Assembly (NCBI GenBank): GCA_963777735.1
Contig: CAVZRQ010000008.1
Coordinates: forward strand, 434,001-498,000
Direction of reading: 5' to 3'
DNA from: ZC4RG30 sp963777735
GTDB lineage: Bacteria; Pseudomonadota; Gammaproteobacteria; Steroidobacterales; Steroidobacteraceae
Length of the DNA stretch: 64,000 bases
Below, in pieces: positions 8,431 to 18,639 of this stretch. The notes under the pieces were generated by a model. That model saw only the letters and a list, made by a program, of their open reading frames with translations. It made no database searches and was not told where the DNA came from. The first letter of the stretch is position 1, and the number at the start of each line of letters is the position of its first letter. A program made the translations under genes and the position numbers.

Positions 8431-10624
8431 ATGAAAACACTGATCAAGAACCAGAACCCCGGCACCCTCAATCGTCGCGACCTCATGAAGGGCGCGAGCC
8501 TCACGCTGGCCGTGCTCGGCACCGGCTCCATCCTCACCGCCTGCGCCAGCAAGCCAGGTGACGTCAACGCGAAGCTTGCAGCCAGCCACTTCCTGCGCGT
8601 GGGCGGCGACAACACCGTCACCGTCATCTCGCCCAACACCGAGATCGGCCAGGGCGCCTACACCGGCCTTGCCACGCTGGTGGCAGAAGAACTGGACGCC
8701 GACTGGGGCCAGGTCGTCATCGAAGCCGCCCCGGCTGATGTAAAGCTCTACGGCAATCCCGCCTTCGGCGGCGCCATGCAGGGCACGGGCGGCAGCACCA
8801 CCATTGCTGCATTCTGGGAACCGATGCGCAAGGCCGGCGCTACGGCGCGCGCGATGCTGGTCGAAGCCGCAGCGCAGGACTGGGGCGTACCTGCTGCAGA
8901 AATCACCGTCAGCAAGGGCGTGATCGCCCATGCCGGCAAGAACAAGAGCGCCACATTCGGCGAACTGGTCGAGGCGGCTTCGAAGCTGCCCGTGCCGGCC
9001 GAAGTCACCCTCAAGGATCCCAAAGACTTCGTGCTGATCGGCAAGGACACCCCGCGCCTCGACGCCCGCGACAAATCCAGCGGCACCGCGATCTTCACGC
9101 AGGACATCATGCTGCCGGACATGCTGGTCGCAGTCGTTCTCTATCCGCCCCGCTTCGGCGCCACGGTCAAGAGCTTCGACGCCACCGCCGCGAAGCAGCT
9201 GCCCAATGTAACCAACGTGGTGCAGTTCAAGACCTCGGTGCGCGAAGGCGTGGCCGTGCTCGCAAAGGATTTCTACTCCGCCAAGAAGGCGCGTGACGCG
9301 CTGAAGGTCGAGTGGGACGAGACCAATGCCTTCACCCTGGGCTCGGATGCCATCCTTGCGCAGTACAAGGCCCTGGCCCAGAAGCCCGGTGTCGAAGCCC
9401 GCAAGGAAGGCGATGCCGACAAAGCCTTCGCGGGTGCCGCCAGGCGCGTGGAAGCTGCGTATGCAGTTCCCGTTCCTCGCGCACGCCTCGATGGAGCCGA
9501 TGAACTGCGTGCTGCAGATCAATGCCGATGGTGCGAGATCTGGAACGGCGAGCAGTTCCACACCGGCGACCAGAACGTCGTGGCCGGCATCCTCGGGCTC
9601 AAGCCCGAACAGGTGAAGATCAACATGCTGTATGCCGGCGGCAGTTTCGGCCGTCGCGGCAATGCCTGGTCGGATTACCTCGCCGATACGGCAGCCATTG
9701 CCAAGGCCGACGGCGGCGGCAAGCCGGTGAAGCTGGTGTGGACGCGCGAAGACGACACCCGCGCCGGCTTCTATCGCCCGGCCTACTACCACACGGTGCA
9801 AGGCCGGTACCGACAAGAGCGGCAAGATCACGAGCTGGAAGCAGCGCATCGTCGGCCAGTCGATCATGGCCGGTACCTCTCTCGATTCCGGCGGACCGGT
9901 CGACAGCAGCTCTGTCGAAGGCGTGTCCAACCTGCCCTATGCCATCCCGAACCTGAAGGTGGAACTGCACACCACCAAGCTCGGCATTCCAATCCAGTGG
10001 TGGCGTTCGGTGGGTTCCACGCACACCGCTTACGCGGTCGAATGCTTCCTGGATGAGATCGCCCGCGCCACGAAGCAGGATCCGGTGGAACTGCGTCGCA
10101 GCCTGCTCGAGAAGCATCCGCGCCATCTGGCGGTGCTGAACCTCGCCGCAGAGAAAGCAGGCTGGGGCTCTCCCCTGCCCGCCGGCACGGCTCGCGGCGT
10201 CGCGCTGCACGAGTGCTTCAACAGCGTCGTGGCCGAGATCGTCGAGGTCTCGAAGAAGGGCGACAGCTACAAGGTCGACAAAGTCGTCTGCGCCGTCGAT
10301 TGCGGCATTGCCGTCAACCCGAACGTCATCGCCATGCAGATCGAATCCGGCGTGGTCTACGGCCTCGCGGCTGCCATCTCGGGCGAGATCACGCTGAAGG
10401 ATGGCGTCGTGCAGCAGTCGAACTTCCACGACTACCAGGTGCTGCGCATCAACCAGATGCCGAAGGTGGAAGTGCACATCGTGCCCTCCGCCAACAAGCC
10501 AACTGGCGTGGGCGAGCCCGGCACACCGCCGATTGCACCGGCCGTGGCCAATGCACTGGCGGTGCTCACCGGCAAGACCGTGCGCGATCTGCCGTTCAGC
10601 AAGGCGGGGCTCACCTTCGTCTGA
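8431..10624 (+). CDS. Molybdopterin-binding catalytic subunit (IorB-like), exported (frameshifted)
   Basis: The large subunit of an isoquinoline 1-oxidoreductase/aldehyde oxidoreductase-type enzyme, about 730 residues. The N-terminus carries a twin-arginine signal (NRRDLMKGASLTLAVL) ending at a cysteine (SILTAC), so the folded enzyme is probably exported by Tat and may be lipid-anchored. Cofactor-binding segments are GQGAYTGLATLVAEELDADW, GGSFGRRGNAWSDYLA, WWRSVGSTHTAYAVE and the active-site glutamate loop GVGEPGTPP near the end. The frame is interrupted by an inserted base near 9470, a missing base near 9535 and an inserted base near 9802. The substrate is unknown. Confidence 0.87.
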
Positions 10625-10650
10625 CGGAGGTGTTGACCTGAACGCATAGA

Positions 10651-10726
10651 TGGCGTCCCCAAGGGGATTCGAACCCCTGTCGCCGCCGTGAAAGGGCAGT
10701 GTCCTGGGCCTCTAGACGATGGGGAC
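10651..10726 (-). tRNA. tRNA-Glu, anticodon TTC
   Basis: On the minus strand the acceptor stem is GTCCCCA with TGGGGAC, allowing the usual pairing. The anticodon loop is CTTTCAC with TTC in positions 34-36, the T arm is AGGGGTTCGAATCCCCT, and CCA is encoded at the 3' end (10651-10653 on the plus strand as tgg). It is the major Glu tRNA; the window also has the CTC isoacceptor. Confidence 0.96.
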
Positions 10727-10735
10727 GTACAGGAG

Positions 10736-10764
10736 GGGCGCGCATTCTAATCGGAAGCGCGCCC
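10736..10764 (-). promoter_or_regulatory. Stem-loop with the tRNA-Glu(TTC) -10 in its loop
   Basis: GGGCGCGC (10736-10743) and GCGCGCCC (10757-10764) form a perfect 8-bp stem with a 13-base loop. On the minus strand the loop holds TAGAAT (10744-10749), a good -10 for the tRNA 18 bases downstream. The hairpin also follows the ankyrin gene stop (10781), so it may end that transcript. No T-run and no convincing -35 were seen. Confidence 0.45.
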
Positions 10765-10780
10765 GGTTTCCTACCGCTTT

Positions 10781-12404
10781 TTAACGACCGGGAGCCTGCC
10801 CAGCTGCTGCCCCGGCGCCGGGACCCGCTGCCCCCGCGCCTGGCCCGGCACCCGCACCGGCGGTGCCCCGGTTCTGGCTGGGCACCGTGCCCTTGAATTC
10901 CTGCGGCTCACGACCCGTCTTCGCGAAGATCAGATCGCGCAGTACTTTCACCGACTCCTTCTGCGGGCCGGCTTCTGGTTCGAGGAAGCCACGCGCCGAA
11001 CGCCCGGCGGCATGATCGATCGCCCGCAGCCCGGTGCTGTCGGCGAACTCGAGGTCCGCACCCTTGGCGGCCAGCAGCTGGATCGTCTCGATCCAGCCAT
11101 GCTGTGCGGCCGCGTGCAGCGCCGTGGCGCGCGTGCGCGGCGCTGCCTCGTTGACGTCGGCACCGGCTTCGATCAGCAGCTTCGCGCACTCGGCCGCCTG
11201 TGCATCGGTCTTGTAGCGGCCACGGGTGGGATTGGCACCATGACCCGAACCCGCCGCCACCATCAGCGGCGTGACGCCGGCCTCATTGGCCAGCGAGATA
11301 TTGGCCTTGTACTTGAGCAGCAGTCGCACGGCCTCGACATCACCGCCCTTGGCGGCGCGCAGCAACGGCGTGGCGCCAGTCGAAAGCACCTGGTCGCCGC
11401 CGCGATCGAAGATGTAGTTGCGGTATGGCGGCCGCAGCTTCAGCTGGATGTCCGGATTCGCGCCTGCCGCCAGCAGCTGTTCGGCCACCTGCAGGCCGGT
11501 GGTGAAATCCTCGCTGGGCAGATCGGGCCGTCCGCCTCTTGGCAGCGTGTTCATGTCGATGGCGACATACAGCGGCGTCTGGCCATAGAGATCCCAGCGA
11601 TCCACATCCGCACCGGCCTTGATGAGGAACGACAGCGAAGTCGAAGTGCAGGTTCATCAGCGCCACCACCAGTGGCGTGGTCTGGTCCGGATCGGCCCGG
11701 TTGATGTCCGCACCCGCGGCCAGCAGTTCGCGCGCGCAGGCGATGCAGCCTTCGCGCGCGGCATACAGCAGCGGCGTGAAGCCACCGCGGTTCATGCCCT
11801 TGGGGCGCGGCTCGGAAGTCACGCGCCGCTGCCACTCGCGGATCGCACCGCGGGCGCTCACATCGGCGCCGGCCTTGATCAGCACCTTGATCATCTCGGG
11901 CTGGCCCTGCGCGGCGGCCCACATCAGCGCCGACTGCCCACCCCACTGCTCCTTGGCGTTCACCTTGGCGCCGGCCTTCAGCAGCAGCTTCGCCGCATCG
12001 ACCTTGCCGGCGCGAGCCACCACCATCAGTGCGGTCTGCCCTTCCGGATTCGGCGATTCCACATCCGCGCCTGCGCTCAGCAGCAGCCGAATCACCTCCG
12101 CGCTACCCGTGGTGGCCGCCTCGGCCAGCGGCATGGCGCCGAAATCATTGCGCGCATTCGGATCGGCCTTCGCCTTCAGCAGCGCCTGCACCAGGCGCAC
12201 ATCGGCGAAATGCGCGGCGTAGTGCAGCGGCGTGGTGCCATCCGGCTCGCGCGCGCTCGCATCGGCACCCTGCTTCAGCGCATACAGCGCGGTTTCCGGA
12301 TCCTGCGCCTTCAGCGCGGCGAACAGCTGGGAATCGGCATCCCCCTGCCCGGCCGACCAGGCCATCACCGGCGCCAGCAACGCCAGCCACAAGAATTTGC
12401 GCAT
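10781..12404 (-). CDS. Exported ankyrin-repeat protein 1 (frameshifted)
   Basis: A protein of about 540 residues with a cleavable signal peptide (MRKFLWLALLAPVMAWSAG) followed by about ten ankyrin repeats, e.g. DGTTPLHYAAHFADVRLVQ, GQTALMVVARAGKVDAAKLL and ATALHAAAQHGWIETIQLL. It ends in a Gly/Ala/Pro-rich tail. Ankyrin repeats bind proteins, so a scaffold or inhibitor role in the periplasm is likely. One inserted T near 11637 separates NLHFD from SLSFLIKAGADVDRWDLY. It follows the DUF1552 gene by 5 bases and is the third gene of the DUF1592-DUF1552-ankyrin unit. It closely resembles the second ankyrin protein at 26704-28209 in repeat order and in the GGFTPLLYAAREGCI-type segment. Confidence 0.85.
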
Positions 12405-12409
12405 GTCGC

Positions 12410-13727
12410 TCAGATCTCCGCGAAGGTGCCGGTGCTGTCGCCGATCTTTTCCACCGGCACGCCCGCGCGCTCGAGCAGGGTCAGCAGCAGGTTCGCGTGC
12501 GGCGTGTTCTGCGGATATTTCAGGTGCTGCCCGCCCTTGATCTTCCCGTAGCCCTTGCCGAACACGGCCGAAGGCAGCGGATCGTTGTTGTGCCGGTCGC
12601 TGTTCGACATGTTGCTGCCGAACAGGATGATCGAGTGGTCGAGCAGCGAGCCATCGCCATCGGGCGTCGCCGCGAGACGATCGAGGAACCCGGCGAACAT
12701 CTGCGTGTGGAAGTTCTGCACCTTCACCAGCTTCTCGATCTTGGCGGGGTTTTCCTGATGGTGCGACAGCGGATGGAAGGCATCGGATACACCCAGATTG
12801 TTGTAGGTGCGCATGCTCACTTCGCGCGCCATCATGAACGTGGCCACTCGCGTGAGGTTTGCCTGGTAGGCCAGCGCGATCATGTCGAACTGCAGTTTCA
12901 GGTGCTCCTCGAAGGCCGCCGGAATGCCTACCGGCGCATCGGGCAGTGTCACGCCGCCCATGCCCTCGGACTTGATCTTCTGGATGCGGCGCTCGATCTC
13001 GCGCACGGAATCCAGGTAATCCGCAACGGCCGCCTGGTCGCGCACGCCCACCCGCTTCTGCAGCGCCTGCGCATCCTTCGCGACGGCATCGAGGATGCTG
13101 CCGGTTTCAACGGTGATGGCTGCGCGCTCTTCGGCCGTGTCGCCGCCGCCGAACAGCCGGTAGAACACCTTGCGCGGATTGAACTCCATCGGCAACGGCT
13201 GGGTCGGCGACCGGAATGCAACGGTGTGCCCATAGCTGCAGCCATAGGCGGGATCGCACACCGCGCCACCCTCGGTCGAGAGCTCCAGCGAGGGGAAGGC
13301 CGTTTCCGCACCCAGCAGACGCGCCGCCATCTGGTCGACCGTCGTGCCGGCTCGCGGGTCGTGGGTCTTCTCGGGCGACACGCAGCCCAGCCAGGTGCCG
13401 GCGATGATGGCATGCGGCGTATTGCTCTCGCCGCCGCGGTTGCGCAGCCCGCTGACGATGGTCATGGAGTCGCGGTGCTTGGCCGCGGGCTCCAGGATCT
13501 TGGTGAACTCGAACTCCTTGCCGGTGGCCGTGGGCGACCAGTGCTGCATCACCGCGCCATGCGGGAAATACACGAACCCCATGCGCGGCGTGGGCTTCGC
13601 GGCCGTGGCGGCCAGCGCCGTGGCGGCAGGAATCATCGCATCCAGCAGCGGCAGCGCCACCGAGGCGCCCGCGCCCCGCAGCACGGTACGACGGTCAGAT
13701 GAATTTCTTCGTGATGAACATGGTCAT
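12410..13727 (-). CDS. DUF1552 protein, exported (frameshifted at N-terminus)
   Basis: A 438-residue DUF1552 protein. The start MTMFITKKFI and the twin-arginine-like RRTVLRGAGASVALPLLDAM are joined by removing one inserted T near 13697; otherwise an early TGA would end the protein. The body has MGFVYFPHGAVMQHW, the Cys-containing CDPAYGCSYG, and SHHQENPAKIEKLVKVQNFH. The sequence recalls DUF1501-like sulfatase-fold proteins, but no activity is established. In many genomes DUF1552 genes directly follow DUF1592 genes, as here (6-base gap). Export by Tat is likely. Confidence 0.85.
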
Positions 13728-13732
13728 GTCCT

Positions 13733-16169
13733 CTACTGAATCACTGCGGCGGTGGTCGCAGGCACTTTGTCGGCAGGAATCTGGTTCATGCGGAACGGCG
13801 CGCTGTTGACGATGCCGGTGAGCAGCGTGGCAAACCGGTATTCATCCCCGGCAGCCTGCTTCACGATGCCGCGGATGGTCGGCATGTCGTGCCACTCCAT
13901 CGGGCGGCCCGTGGCGTAGATCATGAGCTTGGTCGCCAGCGTCTGCACGAACTGGTCCGGGTTCGTCGAGCAAGGCGTTGCGCAGGTCGATGGGGCCGTT
14001 GACCTTCGAACCATCGGGCAACTCTCCGGAAGCATCGATGCGCGTCTCGGCCAGCCGATCCTTCTCGCGCCAGCGCCCGACGCCATCGAAGTTCTCCAGC
14101 GCCAGGCCCATCGGATCCATCACGCCATGGCAGGAGAAGCAGCTCTTGTTGGTGCGATGCACGGCCATCTGCTCGCGCATCGACAGCACCTTGGCGCCAA
14201 CGGGCGCTTCCTTCAGCGCCTCGACATTCGGCGGCGGCGGCGTGGGCGGCGTACCGGTGATGTTGTCGAGGATCCAGGCGCCGCGCAGCACCGGCGCCGT
14301 GCGGTTGGGGTAAGACGACACCATCAGCACGCCGGCCTTGCCCAGCAATCCATGCCGCACCGGATCCGTGCAGCTGCACGCGACGGAAGCTCGAGCCCTT
14401 CACATCGCGGATTCCGTAGTGCACGGCGAGGCGCTCGTTCAGGAAACTGTAGTCGCCCTGCATCAGCTCGAGCACATTGCGGTTGCCGCGGAACACGGCA
14501 TCGACGAACAGCCGGATCTCCTCGCGGAAATCCTCGCGCATGTCGCCATTGATGTCGCGGTTGATGGCCACATACGGGAAAGACGCCCGGATCCGGCTCG
14601 ATATCCGCCAGCTTGCCGAGACCGAGCCACTGGAAGGCAAAATCGCGCGCCAGCGACTGCGCGCGCGGATCGGCGAGCATGCGCCGCACCTGCTGCGCCA
14701 GCACGGCGTCGTCGGTCAGCTTCCCGGCCTGCCGCCACATGCGAGCAGTTCATCATCCGGCAGGCTGCTCCACAGGAAGAAGGAAAGCCGCGACGCCAGC
14801 TGCAGGCTGTCGAGTGCATACACCTCGCCGGGCTTCTTGCCTGGCGGGCGGTGTTTCCGGCCGATACAGGAAATCAGGGCTCGCCAGGATGCGCGTCATC
14901 GCGCCGCGCACACCTTCGTCGAAGGTCTTGCCGGCACGCGCGCGTCACGTAGGCCTGCATGAGGTTATCTACCTCACCGGCCGCCAACGGGCGCCGGAAG
15001 GCACGCCGCGCAATGGTCGCCACGATCTGTTCCGCGCAGGTTTTTTCTTCGGCAGTCGGTCTTCGGGTAGCAGCTGAAGATGCGACGCCGGCTGGCCGTT
15101 TCACTCACGCCATCGGTGCGGAACGGGCCACGCACCTCGAAGCTGTTCACTTTCAGCACGCGCTCTTCGCCGCCGCCCGGCACCAGCGCCTGCAGGCGCG
15201 CATCGGATTCCGCGTAGCTGCGGGCACGGAACGTCACCACCACGCGGCGCTGCCCGGCCTTCGCCTGGAAGCGGATGTTCTTCAGGCGCTTGTTGATGGC
15301 GTCGACCGGCGGATCGCCCTTCTGGTCGATGGCCTTCTGGTCCTCTTCGCCGCCGAGCTTCACTTCGTAGACTTTCACGCCGTCGACCAGGGCGACCAGC
15401 GTGTTCTCGAACTCCATGCCTTCCACCCACAGCGCCCGCGCCATGTCGTTGATGTTGAGTTCGTACTCGCCATCGGCCGGGAAGATGTGATCCACCCCGA
15501 AGCCACCGCGCGTGCCGAATGGCAGGCCTTCGACATGGATTGTGCTGCGGGCCGCCGAAGGGATTCGCGTAGGGCGTGCCCACCGGCCGCGAAGCCGGAT
15601 TGCCCACCGCCTGCATCGCCACGCTGCGCGCTGCGGACAGATACTGGTCGAGGAAGGTCGGCGACACCTGCAGCACCTTGGCCACATTGTCGAAGCCATC
15701 GGAGAGATCATCCTGCGGCAGCAGCGAGCTCGGATCGAATTCCAGATCGAACAGATAGCGGACGGCGTTCGCGTATTCGCGGCGATTGAGCCGGTGCAGC
15801 GGCACATGGCCCGGCTCCACATGCTTCACGGCGGCTGCGTCGATGTTGCCTTCCAGCCAGCTGCACGAAGGAGTCGAGCTCCGCGTTGGCCGGACGTGGC
15901 TCGCCTGGCGGCGGCATCAATCGGCCCCGCATGCGGCGGACGACTTTCTCCCACGTCTCTGCTTCGGCAGGGATTCCCGCCTCGCTGTGATCCAGCGCAT
16001 CGAGCGCCAGCTCGCCGGCCCAGTCGGTGGTGTTGTGGCACTCCACGCAGTACTTGTTGACCATCGCCCAGTGCGCTGCCGGCGGCCTGGGCGCGGCGGC
16101 ATGGGCCACGCCTGCTGCAAGCGCCGCCGCCACCCACCAGACCTTGTGAAAAATGCCGTTGCTGGTCAT
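13733..16169 (-). CDS. DUF1592/DUF1588 cytochrome c-like exported protein (multiple frameshifts)
   Basis: An exported protein of about 800 residues with a signal peptide (VWWVAAALAAGVAHA) and two c-type haem sites: CVECH near the N-terminus (about 16045) and CFSCH near 14135. Between them are the DUF1587 (LNRREYANAVRYLFDL), DUF1595 (CAEQIVATIARRAFRRPL), DUF1592 (ILASPDFLYRPE; SRLSFFLWSSLPDDELL) and DUF1588 (GDYSFLNERLAVHYGI; PNRTAPVLRGAWILDNI) segments; the end (DEYRFATLLTGIVNSAPF) is DUF1585. This architecture is abundant in Planctomycetes. At least eight frame changes interrupt it; two I resolved (near 15865 and 15555) are single inserted bases. Function is unproven; an electron-transfer enzyme is plausible. 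Confidence 0.82.
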
Positions 16170-16255
16170 CTATCCCGCCCACCCCATTGCACGGAAACGT
16201 AGCGTCTCGATTCTAGGTTATCGGCCGCCGGAATGATCGGGTAGAGTCGCGAGCC

Positions 16256-17191
16256 ATGAAAACATTGCTTTCACGCCGCCGCTTCGTCGGTTCGGTATCC
16301 GGTGCCGCCCTGCTTCAGGGAACGGGCCTCGGACTGCTCGCGAGGCCACTGCTGGCTGCTCGCGCAACGCTCTCCGCCGAGAAACTCGCGGATGGCGTGA
16401 TCTGCATCCATGGAGCCGGCGCCAATGTCGTTGCCCTGCGTGACGCAGCAGGCCTCGTGTTCATCGATGGCGGACTGAAGGCCAACTCTGCCGATCTGCT
16501 GAGTCTCGCGCAGCAACAGCTCGGCAAGGGCCCGCTGCATACGCTGATCAACACGCACTGGCATTCCGAACACACCGGTCTCAACGAACACGCCGGCAAG
16601 CAGCGCGCAAAGATCATCGCGCACGAAAACACGCGCCTGTGGCTCTCGACCACGGTGCGCTATACGCCGGACGGCGCGCCTTTCCTGCCTCTGCCTGTCG
16701 CAGCGCGCCCCAATGCCACCACCTACAACACCGGCGAGCTTGCGGTCGGCAATGAAACGCTGCGTTATGGTTACCTCTCGCAGGCCCACACCGATGGCGA
16801 TCTGTACGTGAAGCTTCAGCAGGCCAATGTGCTGGTCACCGGTGGTGTGGTGGCGGGCAACGGCTGGCCCACTGCAGACTGGGTAACCGGCGGCTCGATC
16901 ACCGGCACGGTGGGCGGCTATCGCACACTCATCGCGCAATGCGATGACAGGACGCGCGTGGTCACCGCCCAGGGCGACAGACTCTTCACGAAGGCCGACC
17001 TGCAGACCGAACTCGACATGCTGGCGAAGCTGTCCGACCAACTGAGCCGCATGATGCGGGCGGGGGCCGGCCCGGCCGATGTGCTGGCCGCCAATCCGGC
17101 CAAGGACTACGTCGCGAAGATGGGCAACCCGGACCAGTTCCTGACGGAGTCGTTCAAGAGCCTGTGGCCCCGGCTGGCGCCGGACGCCTGA
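16256..17191 (+). CDS. Metallo-beta-lactamase-fold hydrolase, exported
   Basis: An intact 311-residue protein. The N-terminus has a twin-arginine pattern (SRRRFVGSVSGAALLQG), so export is likely. The metal motif is NTHWHSEHTG, i.e. HxHxEH where most family members have HxHxDH. Further conserved segments are LVFIDGGLKANSADLL, a second-histidine loop SQAHTDGDLYV and VTGGVVAGNGWP. The substrate cannot be told; quinoprotein-relay and SoxH-like MBL proteins are distant relatives. It is transcribed away from the DUF1592 gene and shares its upstream region, so it may belong to the same process. Confidence 0.75.
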   Translation: MKTLLSRRRFVGSVSGAALLQGTGLGLLARPLLAARATLSAEKLADGVICIHGAGANVVALRDAAGLVFIDGGLKANSADLLSLAQQQLGKGPLHTLINTHWHSEHTGLNEHAGKQRAKIIAHENTRLWLSTTVRYTPDGAPFLPLPVAARPNATTYNTGELAVGNETLRYGYLSQAHTDGDLYVKLQQANVLVTGGVVAGNGWPTADWVTGGSITGTVGGYRTLIAQCDDRTRVVTAQGDRLFTKADLQTELDMLAKLSDQLSRMMRAGAGPADVLAANPAKDYVAKMGNPDQFLTESFKSLWPRLAPDA

Positions 17192-17304
17192 AGACGAGAG
17201 AGGTCAGCATCTCCCTGATATTCCAGTTTCCTGCGGACAGCACAGCGCAGGGCTGACGGTGGTCCTGACAGAATTTCGCCAGGCCAGTGCCGCAGGAGAT
17301 GACC

Positions 17305-17484
17305 ATGGCAGAGCGAACCCCCAGCCCTTCCCGGATCAACCACTTTCCTCACCGTATTCCGGTTGAGCCTCGGGCAATAGGCGCGATGCTGGCCCGGTCA
17401 AATCAGCTGCGGGGCATGCGGCTGCTCGTCGAAACGGATCGCCATGGCAACACACAGGCCTATGTGGAGCGCCAGCATCCCTGA
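17305..17484 (+). CDS. Small hypothetical protein (59 residues)
   Basis: I do not recognise this protein. It begins MAERTPSPSRINHFPHR and ends YVERQHP, with a basic N-terminal half and no membrane segment. The main support is an AGGAG ribosome site at 17294-17298, six bases before the ATG. Nothing else was seen in the 370 bases between the MBL gene and the tRNA-Ala gene. It could also be chance. Confidence 0.4.
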   Translation: MAERTPSPSRINHFPHRIPVEPRAIGAMLARSNQLRGMRLLVETDRHGNTQAYVERQHP

Positions 17485-17561
17485 CCCTGGATTTGTCAGG
17501 AAACGCGCGGCAAAGGGTGGTGCGACCAGCCTCTGCGGCCCCGGCAGTGCCAGATAAAGAT

Positions 17562-17637
<76 letters not shown>

Positions 17638-17654
17638 ACAGCGGAAGGGGCGTG

Positions 17655-17683
17655 AAGGTACGCAAGGGGGCGGGGCCTGTCAA
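17655..17683 (-). promoter_or_regulatory. Promoter of tRNA-Ala(GGC)
   Basis: On the minus strand a perfect TTGACA (17683-17678) and TACCTT (17660-17655) are 17 bases apart. The predicted start is about ten bases before the tRNA. The spacer is very GC-rich, as is the discriminator (cacgcccc), which fits a stable-RNA promoter. Confidence 0.7.
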
Positions 17684-17732
17684 GGCAAGTTCCCGGTGGT
17701 ACGCTTGGGATCACAACAACAGGGGATCCCAC

Positions 17733-18116
17733 ATGAACATTCGTCGTCAGTTTCTGGCCGCCGCCGCTTTCGTGCTGCTGCCCCTCGCCGCCCTGTCCGC
17801 CGACCCTGCCGCCAACATCGCCGGCACCTGGACCACCTCCTTCGACAGCCAGGTTGGGGTGCAGACCTACACCTACACCTTCGTGGTGAAAGGCACGGAG
17901 CTCACCGGCACCTTCAAATCGGAGAATGGCGAAGGGCCCATCACCGAAGGCAAGGTCGACAAGGGCGTGGTCACCTTCGTCGAGAACATGAGCTACCAGG
18001 GCATGGAGCTGCGCATCGCCTACACCGGCACCGTGGTGTCGGCCGATGAGATCAAGTTCAAGCGCGATGTGGGCGGGCAAGGCGGCGAGGAATTCACCGC
18101 CAAGCGGAAGAAGTAG
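17733..18116 (+). CDS. Exported small beta-rich protein, unknown function
   Basis: A 127-residue protein with a signal peptide (IRRQFLAAAAFVLLPLAALSA) cleaved before ADPAANIAGTW. The mature part is a repeating beta pattern (GTWTTSFDS; YTYTFVVKGTELTGTF; GPITEGKVDKGVVTFVE; LRIAYTGTVV) that resembles small lipocalin-like or glycoside-hydrolase-associated domains. The start at 17733 has an AGGGG ribosome site at about 17721. Its stop is 10 bases from the convergent PIN toxin stop. I cannot assign a function. Confidence 0.7.
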   Translation: MNIRRQFLAAAAFVLLPLAALSADPAANIAGTWTTSFDSQVGVQTYTYTFVVKGTELTGTFKSENGEGPITEGKVDKGVVTFVENMSYQGMELRIAYTGTVVSADEIKFKRDVGGQGGEEFTAKRKK

Positions 18117-18126
18117 GCCGAAACCT

Positions 18127-18639
18127 TCAGGCTGCCGCGGGCTGCTTGCGAGGGCGCCCGCGGGGTCGGTGGGGTGAGATCACCTGCCCTGCGTAGTGCG
18201 CAGGTTCTTCCTGCACCTGGGCAACGAAGGGGTTCACGACCTTCACTCCGTCCAGAATGGCACCGTGCTGCAGATCTTCGGTGTACAAGACTGTGCAATG
18301 CTGCAGCCGGGCGGCGGCAACAATAAGGCAGTCCCACCAGCTGAGTTTGTAACGTGCTTCGATGGCTTTGGCCTGCAGCACCAGCCTGGAATCGACAGGA
18401 AGTGGTTTCCATTCCAGAAGATCTTGAACCTGGGCCCACGCCTCTTGTAGAGCGACAACCTGCCGAAGTTTGCGCGCGACAACGACGTAGAACTCGTTGA
18501 TTGCCTGAACACTTGTGCACGCGCGTTGCTGACGCCACAAGCCATCGATCAGCGCTAGCGCCACTTCCTTCTTCAGCGGCTCTGTCGGGTTGATCGCGTA
18601 GACAAAAATGTTAGCGTCGACGAAGCACAGGGCGGTCAT
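18127..18639 (-). CDS. PIN-domain ribonuclease toxin with AT-hook tail
   Basis: A 170-residue VapC-type toxin. The PIN acidic tetrad is present: D8 (VDANIFVYA), E49 (AINEFYVV), D103 (SWWDCLIVAAA) and D122 (YTEDLQHG). VapC toxins cleave tRNA or rRNA when their antitoxin is degraded. The protein is about 30 residues longer than usual, and the tail contains RPRGRPRKQ, a canonical AT-hook core (RGRP flanked by basic residues) that binds the minor groove of AT-rich DNA. The ATG lies inside the end of the antitoxin gene (29-base overlap), so translation is coupled. Confidence 0.85.
   Translation of the reverse strand: MTALCFVDANIFVYAINPTEPLKKEVALALIDGLWRQQRACTSVQAINEFYVVVARKLRQVVALQEAWAQVQDLLEWKPLPVDSRLVLQAKAIEARYKLSWWDCLIVAAARLQHCTVLYTEDLQHGAILDGVKVVNPFVAQVQEEPAHYAGQVISPHRPRGRPRKQPAAA

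Noticed and set aside
12029..13702. A 557-residue plus-strand open frame opposite the DUF1552 gene
   Set aside because: The minus strand encodes a clear DUF1552 protein over the same bases; the plus-strand frame shows no motif or ribosome site.
13733..16169. The DUF1592 gene as several separate small genes
   Set aside because: The pieces follow the domain order of a single DUF1592 protein; the two junctions that I resolved are repaired by removing one base each.
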